62,722 nt of DNA from an uncultured Lachnospiraceae bacterium (lineage in GTDB: Bacteria; Bacillota; Clostridia; Lachnospirales; Lachnospiraceae): assembly GCA_946541955.1 (NCBI GenBank), contig CAMNJZ010000002.1:1-62722 (forward strand), read 5' to 3'. A program made the translations under genes and the position numbers. The number at the start of each line of letters is the position of its first letter. Within the stretch, counting starts at the first letter, position 1. Shown piece after piece: positions 58,868 to 62,722 of this stretch. The notes beneath the pieces are model-generated. The model did no database searches and was not told where the DNA came from. It was given only the letters and a program-made list of their open reading frames with translations.

Positions 58868-58886
58868 GTTCTATATGAGATAGAAC
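58868..58886. repeat. Inverted repeat GTTCTAT-N5-ATAGAAC
   Basis: A perfect 7-bp inverted repeat just beyond the WYL gene stop and upstream of the DUF4342 gene, near another small one (CTGTG/CACAG). It may be a regulator site or a small transcript-end hairpin. There is no T tract. Confidence 0.4.
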
Positions 58887-58895
58887 AGCCGCATA

Positions 58896-59885
58896 TCATT
58901 TCTCCTGCCTGTACTGGTCCCGGAGCCTGTCCAGGAAGGCCGCAAAATCCTCCCTGACCCGGTCCGGCCCTTCGATCTTCACCTGGCCTCCCAGGCCTGC
59001 GATCCAGCCATAGAACTGGGGTGAGACCGAGACCAGGACATGGACCGTAAAGCTCCCGTCTCCCTTGGGGGCCATCATCAGGTCCTGGCCGAACCGGTCG
59101 ATCATGACCCCGGCCATGTTGTCCCGGCAGCGGAGCGTGACGGTCTCATCCCGGCCCCCGAACATCCCGAAGGTCTTCATGGAGAAGGCCGCCAGATCAA
59201 AGCCCTCAAAGAGCTCCTTTCCCTGCCTGGCTTCCGGAAGGATGGCCATGTCCTGCATCTTGTCGACCCGGTAATGCTTGATTTTCCCGCTCTCCTCCTC
59301 ATAGGCCACCAGATAATAATTCTCATCGTCCCAGGTAAGGCTCCAGGGAGAGACCAGGTAGGGCTTTCCTCCCTTTCTGGGGACCAGGCGCCGGGCAGTA
59401 TTCCATTCGCAGTAGACAAAGCGGATCCGCCTGTCTCCATAGATGGCGCTGTGGATCTTGTCCACGTTCTGAAAGATCCTTTCGTTGCCCGCCTTGGGCC
59501 TGTTGTAAATATAGACCTGTCTCTGCAGGGCCCTGGCGTTTCCTTTGCCGGTCAGCTTCTCCAGCTTGCGGATCAGATCCTGGGATTTCTGGCTGGTAAT
59601 GAATTTGGAGGCCTGGACGGCATCCACCAGAAGCTTTAATTCCGGCAGGGAAAAATCCCTTTCCGCCACATAGTAGCCAAAGCGGTCTCCCTTGACCTGT
59701 TCGATCTTCAGTCCCGAGGACCGGAGCCTTTCTATATCCGCATAGATCGTCTTGCGGTTCGCGCTGATCTCGTATCTTGCAAAGAGTCTTTCCGCCAGAT
59801 CCCCGGCCGTCAGGGCGTGGTCCTCATCGGTCTCCTCCAGAAGGATCTGCCGCAGGAAGAGAATGCCCGTTTTGTCAGATGCCAT
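58896..59885 (-). CDS. WYL-domain transcriptional regulator
   Basis: A 329-residue DNA-binding regulator. The N-terminal winged helix-turn-helix is ILFLRQILLEETDEDHALTAGDLAERLFARYEISANRKTIYADIERLRSSG. The WYL ligand-binding domain lies in the middle (KIHSAIYGDRRIRFVYCEW, PYLVSPWSLTWDDENYYLVAY) and the WCX extension at the end (TVTLRCRDNMAGVMIDRFG). WYL domains sense nucleic acids or nucleotides in several systems. The start at 59885 has GGAG seven bases upstream; the longer frame runs into the divergent lipoprotein gene. It is divergent from that gene and may control it. Confidence 0.92.
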   Translation of the reverse strand: MASDKTGILFLRQILLEETDEDHALTAGDLAERLFARYEISANRKTIYADIERLRSSGLKIEQVKGDRFGYYVAERDFSLPELKLLVDAVQASKFITSQKSQDLIRKLEKLTGKGNARALQRQVYIYNRPKAGNERIFQNVDKIHSAIYGDRRIRFVYCEWNTARRLVPRKGGKPYLVSPWSLTWDDENYYLVAYEEESGKIKHYRVDKMQDMAILPEARQGKELFEGFDLAAFSMKTFGMFGGRDETVTLRCRDNMAGVMIDRFGQDLMMAPKGDGSFTVHVLVSVSPQFYGWIAGLGGQVKIEGPDRVREDFAAFLDRLRDQYRQEK

Positions 59886-59977
59886 ACCTGTCTCCTTTTC
59901 CGAGCCTGTCATGGGTCTCATATCTGTTTTACCATATTTCCCGGAATCTGTCCCGGCAGGAAGGGGATTTTGGCGCT

Positions 59978-60006
59978 TTGCATTTCTGCCCCGGCTGTGA
60001 TACTGT
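59978..60006 (+). promoter_or_regulatory. Likely promoter of the PrsA-like lipoprotein
   Basis: TTGCAT (59978-59983), a 17-base spacer and an extended -10 TGATACTGT (TACTGT at 60001-60006), 49 bases ahead of the start. Confidence 0.55.
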
Positions 60007-60054
60007 ATAAGGAACTTGCACCCAGGCCGCCACCATGCGGCAGAAAGGAATTCT

Positions 60055-61437
60055 ATGATCAAAAAAGCCCTTGCTTCTTTCCTGGTCCTGTCTCTGGTAC
60101 TGGGAATGACAGCCTGTTCTTCTTCCGATGCGGCAAAGGAGCCTGCAGAGACCGCTCCTGAGACCGCTGCCGAGGAAAGCGAAGAAACTGCAGAGGAAGC
60201 CGAAGCTGCTGTTCCTGCAGAAGTTCCTCAGGAAGCCCGGGAGGACGTCATCTCCTATCTGACAGACGGCGTCTATTCCTCCGGCGACGAAGTCCTGAAG
60301 GTCGGCGAGACCTCCGTTCTGGCCGATGAGATCCTTTATCAGATCGCCTACCAGTATTATCAGGCCTCCTACTATTACTATCAGTACGGCCAGGCCTTCG
60401 ACGTCAACGGGACCGCCGAGGACGGCACCCCCTACGCCGAGCTCCTCAAACGATACGGTCTCGACAGCGCCTGCGCCAACGCCATGGGCAGGGAGAAGGC
60501 CAGGGAGATGGGCCTGACCCTTTCTAAGGAAGACGCCGCCTCTCTTTCCGGCTATACAGACAACCGGATCAAGGCTTACGGCGAGTATCAGTGGACCCAG
60601 GCCGTAGAGGCAGGCACCGTCGTGGAAGATGATTTCAGCGAAGAGGAAAAGGCCGCCTGGATCACCGAAAAGGGAACCGAGTACTACGACGACGATCTTC
60701 TCTACCTGTCCAATACCAGGGCCGGCGACGCCGCCAGCTATGAGAAATACCTCTATACCACCAGGCTGGAATCCACCCTGTTTGACGAGGGCGGCGAATA
60801 TGCTCTGACGGCCGAAGGCCTGGAAGACCAGATCAGGGACTACATGGACAGCCACGGCGTCCTCTGGGGCCGCTGCATCCTCTTCCCCAAGGAGGACAGC
60901 GCCGCTGCTTCTGCAGAAGGGAAGGAAGCCGCAGAGAAGACCGAAGGCCCCTCTCCCGAGGAGGCAGCCAGAGAGACCTATGAAGAACTGGCAGCGCTGG
61001 AAGGCGACGCCCTCCGGGAAGCCTTCACCAAAAAGCAGACCGAATTTGACAAGAGCGGCTACACGGCCGGCGAGATCCAGCAGTATACCAACACCGACTC
61101 TCTGGTGGACGGCTACTATGCAGGCCTCCAGGCCTTAAAGCCCGGCCAGGTCGGCATCACGGAAGAAACGGATTACGGCTGGTTCGTCCTTCTGCGCGAA
61201 GAAGATAACCCTGATTCCCTGAAGGAGACCGTCAGCCAGGACTACCGGACCAGCACCTTCTCCTCCCTCTTTACCAAATGGCTGGAGGAGTACGGGATCG
61301 ATTATGATACCATCATGACCGACCTGGATATAAACGCCTACTTCGAAAAGCTCGCCGCCCTCCAGGAGGCCGTTTCGGCCGCCCAGAGCCAGGACGCCGG
61401 CGCCGAAGGGGAAACAGAGCTCCAGCTGGCACCGTAA
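60055..61437 (+). CDS. PrsA/SurA-like foldase lipoprotein
   Basis: A 460-residue exported lipoprotein. The signal peptide MIKKALASFLVLSLVLGMTACSSS gives the lipid cysteine at the 21st residue. An acidic Glu/Ala-rich linker follows, then helical SurA-type regions with tyrosine-rich YQIAYQYYQASYYYYQYG. A weak parvulin-like (peptidyl-prolyl isomerase) domain follows: GVLWGRCILFPK, long insertion, LKPGQVGITEETDYGWFVLLREE. It probably helps exported proteins fold at the cell surface. AAAGGA lies six bases before the ATG at 60055. It is divergent from the WYL regulator. Confidence 0.8.
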   Translation: MIKKALASFLVLSLVLGMTACSSSDAAKEPAETAPETAAEESEETAEEAEAAVPAEVPQEAREDVISYLTDGVYSSGDEVLKVGETSVLADEILYQIAYQYYQASYYYYQYGQAFDVNGTAEDGTPYAELLKRYGLDSACANAMGREKAREMGLTLSKEDAASLSGYTDNRIKAYGEYQWTQAVEAGTVVEDDFSEEEKAAWITEKGTEYYDDDLLYLSNTRAGDAASYEKYLYTTRLESTLFDEGGEYALTAEGLEDQIRDYMDSHGVLWGRCILFPKEDSAAASAEGKEAAEKTEGPSPEEAARETYEELAALEGDALREAFTKKQTEFDKSGYTAGEIQQYTNTDSLVDGYYAGLQALKPGQVGITEETDYGWFVLLREEDNPDSLKETVSQDYRTSTFSSLFTKWLEEYGIDYDTIMTDLDINAYFEKLAALQEAVSAAQSQDAGAEGETELQLAP

Positions 61438-61457
61438 CCGGGAAGCTCTCCCATCAA

Positions 61458-61487
61458 GAAAAAAAAGCTGCCGCAGGGAGCGGCAGC
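61458..61487 (-). terminator. Terminator, minus strand, between two lipoprotein genes
   Basis: Stem GCTGCCGC/GCGGCAGC (8 bp, loop of 5) followed on the minus strand by eight T. It serves messages coming from the DUF4349 gene. Confidence 0.72.
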
Positions 61488-61520
61488 AGTATGGCAAAGC
61501 AGTATCATATTGTTTTGTTG

Positions 61521-61557
61521 AAAAGCGGCATGATTCAACCATGCCGCTTTCTCTTTC
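61521..61557 (+). terminator. Terminator of the PrsA-like gene, possibly bidirectional
   Basis: Stem AAAGCGGCATG/CATGCCGCTTT (11 bp, loop of 7) followed by CTCTTTC on the plus strand. The remaining bases of 61438-61589 show nothing else. Confidence 0.68.
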
Positions 61558-61589
61558 ATAAGACCAGCTTCAGCAAAGGCATGCAGAAG

Positions 61590-62639
61590 TCACTTTTTCT
61601 CCTCCTGCTTTTTCTCTTCCTTTTTGGCCCGCATCTCTTCCTTATAGCGTTCCTTGATGGCCTTCTGCTCCGCTCTCCTTTCCCTTCTTCTGGCGCGGCC
61701 CTTTCTGGTGGCAAAGAGGATAACGCCTGCCACAAGGGCGATCAGGATCAGATAAGGGAAGAGATAGATCAGAGCCACCGACATATCCTGCAGGAAGCTG
61801 GTAAAATCACGGAAGGAATCCGAGAAGGCCTCGGAAATCCTTTCGCCGAAGCTCTGCTTGTTGGCGTTGGGCGTATAGCGGACAACCTCCCGCAGATTCA
61901 GATTGATGGTGGAATAGGCCACATCGTGGTCCATGACGTTCAGTCTCGTCCTGGCCTGGTTGAGTTCGGTCTGCACCTCGGTCAGCCTGTCCTCGACAAT
62001 GACCATTTCCTCAATGGTCTCAGCCTTGTCCATCATCTCCAGGAGTCTCTCCTCCTGCTTTTCCAGGGACTGGATCCGGACTGTCTGGTCATTGTAGGTC
62101 CTGGTGATGTTCTCCACGTTCATGGAGGAGGACCGGATATTTCCGCCGACGCCCTCCAGATCCGCAAGGAAGCTGCGGTAGTCAGCCGTAGGGATCCGGA
62201 TGGTCAGATAGAGGGTCTTGGTGCCCGATCCGCCGTCCTCATAGTACCAGGTATAGTTGCCGTCAGAGGAAGATTCGTAGGAGATGCTTCCCCGGTACTT
62301 TTTGATCGCCTCCCGGATCTTGGCCTCTGTTTCCGCATAGGTCAGGGTCTCCATCTCTATGCTGCAGGTATAGACCAGCTTTTCATCGCTCTCCGCCGCT
62401 TTCTTGTCTTCTCCGTAGGCCTGGGCCTCTCCTTCCTCCAGGTCTTCCTCCGCGGCCGCCTCTTCCATTTCTGCTTTTTCCTCATAGTAACCGCCGTCAT
62501 AGGATTCCGCTGCGGTGGTTGTCTCTCCCGTCTGGTAGGCGTTGGATGCTGCGGAACCGCCGGCGCTTCCGCAGCCGCCCAGGGCCAGCGCCGCCAAAAG
62601 CAGCACAGACAGGATCTTTGCATTCAGATTCTTTTTCAT
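61590..62639 (-). CDS. DUF4349-domain lipoprotein
   Basis: A 349-residue protein. The signal peptide ends LLLAALALGGCGS with a good lipobox (lipid cysteine in LGGC). An acidic linker follows. The DUF4349 region runs from about residue 90: LVYTCSIEMETLTYAETEAKIREAIKKYRGSI, TLYLTIRIPTADYRSFLADLEGVGGNI, and a coiled coil (VRIQSLEKQEERLLEMMDKAETIEEMVIVEDRLTEVQTELNQARTRLNVMDHDVAYSTINL). A C-terminal membrane helix and a Lys/Arg-rich cytoplasmic tail of about 40 residues end it. It is held to the membrane at both ends. The start at 62639 has GGAGGTAGCT before it. The function is unknown; a membrane tension or envelope role is only a guess. Confidence 0.88.
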   Translation of the reverse strand: MKKNLNAKILSVLLLAALALGGCGSAGGSAASNAYQTGETTTAAESYDGGYYEEKAEMEEAAAEEDLEEGEAQAYGEDKKAAESDEKLVYTCSIEMETLTYAETEAKIREAIKKYRGSISYESSSDGNYTWYYEDGGSGTKTLYLTIRIPTADYRSFLADLEGVGGNIRSSSMNVENITRTYNDQTVRIQSLEKQEERLLEMMDKAETIEEMVIVEDRLTEVQTELNQARTRLNVMDHDVAYSTINLNLREVVRYTPNANKQSFGERISEAFSDSFRDFTSFLQDMSVALIYLFPYLILIALVAGVILFATRKGRARRRERRAEQKAIKERYKEEMRAKKEEKKQEEKK

Positions 62640-62722
62640 AGCTACCTCCAAATATAGTAATGCAAGTACATGGTTTTCCCTGCTTTTGTATAAGAAGTGG
62701 CAGATGACAGACCTTTTGTTGC

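Overview
The window looks like chromosomal DNA of a fairly GC-rich Clostridia bacterium, most likely of the Lachnospiraceae type. The reasons are the strong AGGAGG ribosome binding sites, sigma-A promoters of TTGACA/TATAAT type, U-tracted intrinsic terminators, and conserved Firmicutes gene blocks: rpmF-plsX-acpP-rnc-smc-ftsY, ylxM-ffh-rpsP-khpA, rimM-trmD-rplS-rbgA-lepB-rnhB-yraN, der-plsY-gpsA, pta-ackA and secG/smpB/ssrA. I could not place it to genus. Almost all genes read on the minus strand. Only six real genes read on the plus strand: a small Cys protein, a PRPP synthetase, tmcAL, an FtsK-like protein, a PrsA-like lipoprotein and a possible integrase remnant.

Layout. 0-1.8 kb: small Cys protein, tmRNA (ssrA), smpB, secG. 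1.9-7.1 kb: short class B penicillin-binding protein, FtsW/RodA-family protein, U32 peptidase-like protein. 7.2-12.8 kb: zapA, ruvB, ruvA and two consecutive leuD-leuC isomerase pairs, read as one operon that starts at leuD. 13.0-15.1 kb: an ECF sigma factor overlapping a membrane-anchored serpin. 15.4-19.3 kb: ilvB, two different ACT-domain small subunits, ilvC. 19.4-23.8 kb: tyrS, gpsA, plsY, der. 24.0-25.3 kb: a long PRPP synthetase, divergent. 25.3-32.4 kb: ribosome, SRP and secretion block. 32.6-34.8 kb: a GH25-like membrane protein and ilvA. 34.8-41.8 kb: ftsY, smc, rnc, acpP, plsX, rpmF. 41.9-44.1 kb: ackA, pta. 44.4-48.2 kb: tmcAL, then a HAD phosphatase translationally coupled to an ADP-ribosylglycohydrolase/SseB/macrodomain fusion. 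48.5-52.2 kb: an FtsK-like protein with a ruined Walker A, a YbjN-like protein and a CbxX/SpoVK-like AAA+ protein with altered Walker motifs. 52.3-62.6 kb: GNAT acetyltransferase, FAD oxidoreductase, trpS, RibD-like reductase, an RsiV/DUF3298-type lipoprotein, a DUF4342 protein, a WYL regulator, a PrsA-like lipoprotein and a DUF4349 lipoprotein.

How the genes work together. Core growth functions dominate: division, recombination, translation, co-translational targeting, lipid synthesis and the acetate-ATP pathway. Branched-chain amino acid synthesis is prominent (ilvB, two small subunits, ilvC, ilvA, two leuDC pairs), although ilvD, ilvE, leuA and leuB are not in the window.

The least conventional parts, and my candidates for undescribed biology, are four. 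First, the pseudo-FtsK / YbjN-like / pseudo-AAA+ locus, where two different P-loop ATPases have lost their key lysine. Second, the three-domain ADP-ribose protein coupled to a HAD phosphatase. Third, the ECF sigma factor paired with a membrane-tethered serpin in the place of an anti-sigma factor. Fourth, a membrane-anchored GH25-like protein that appears to have lost the catalytic D-x-E. No tRNA, rRNA, CRISPR array or intact insertion sequence was seen.
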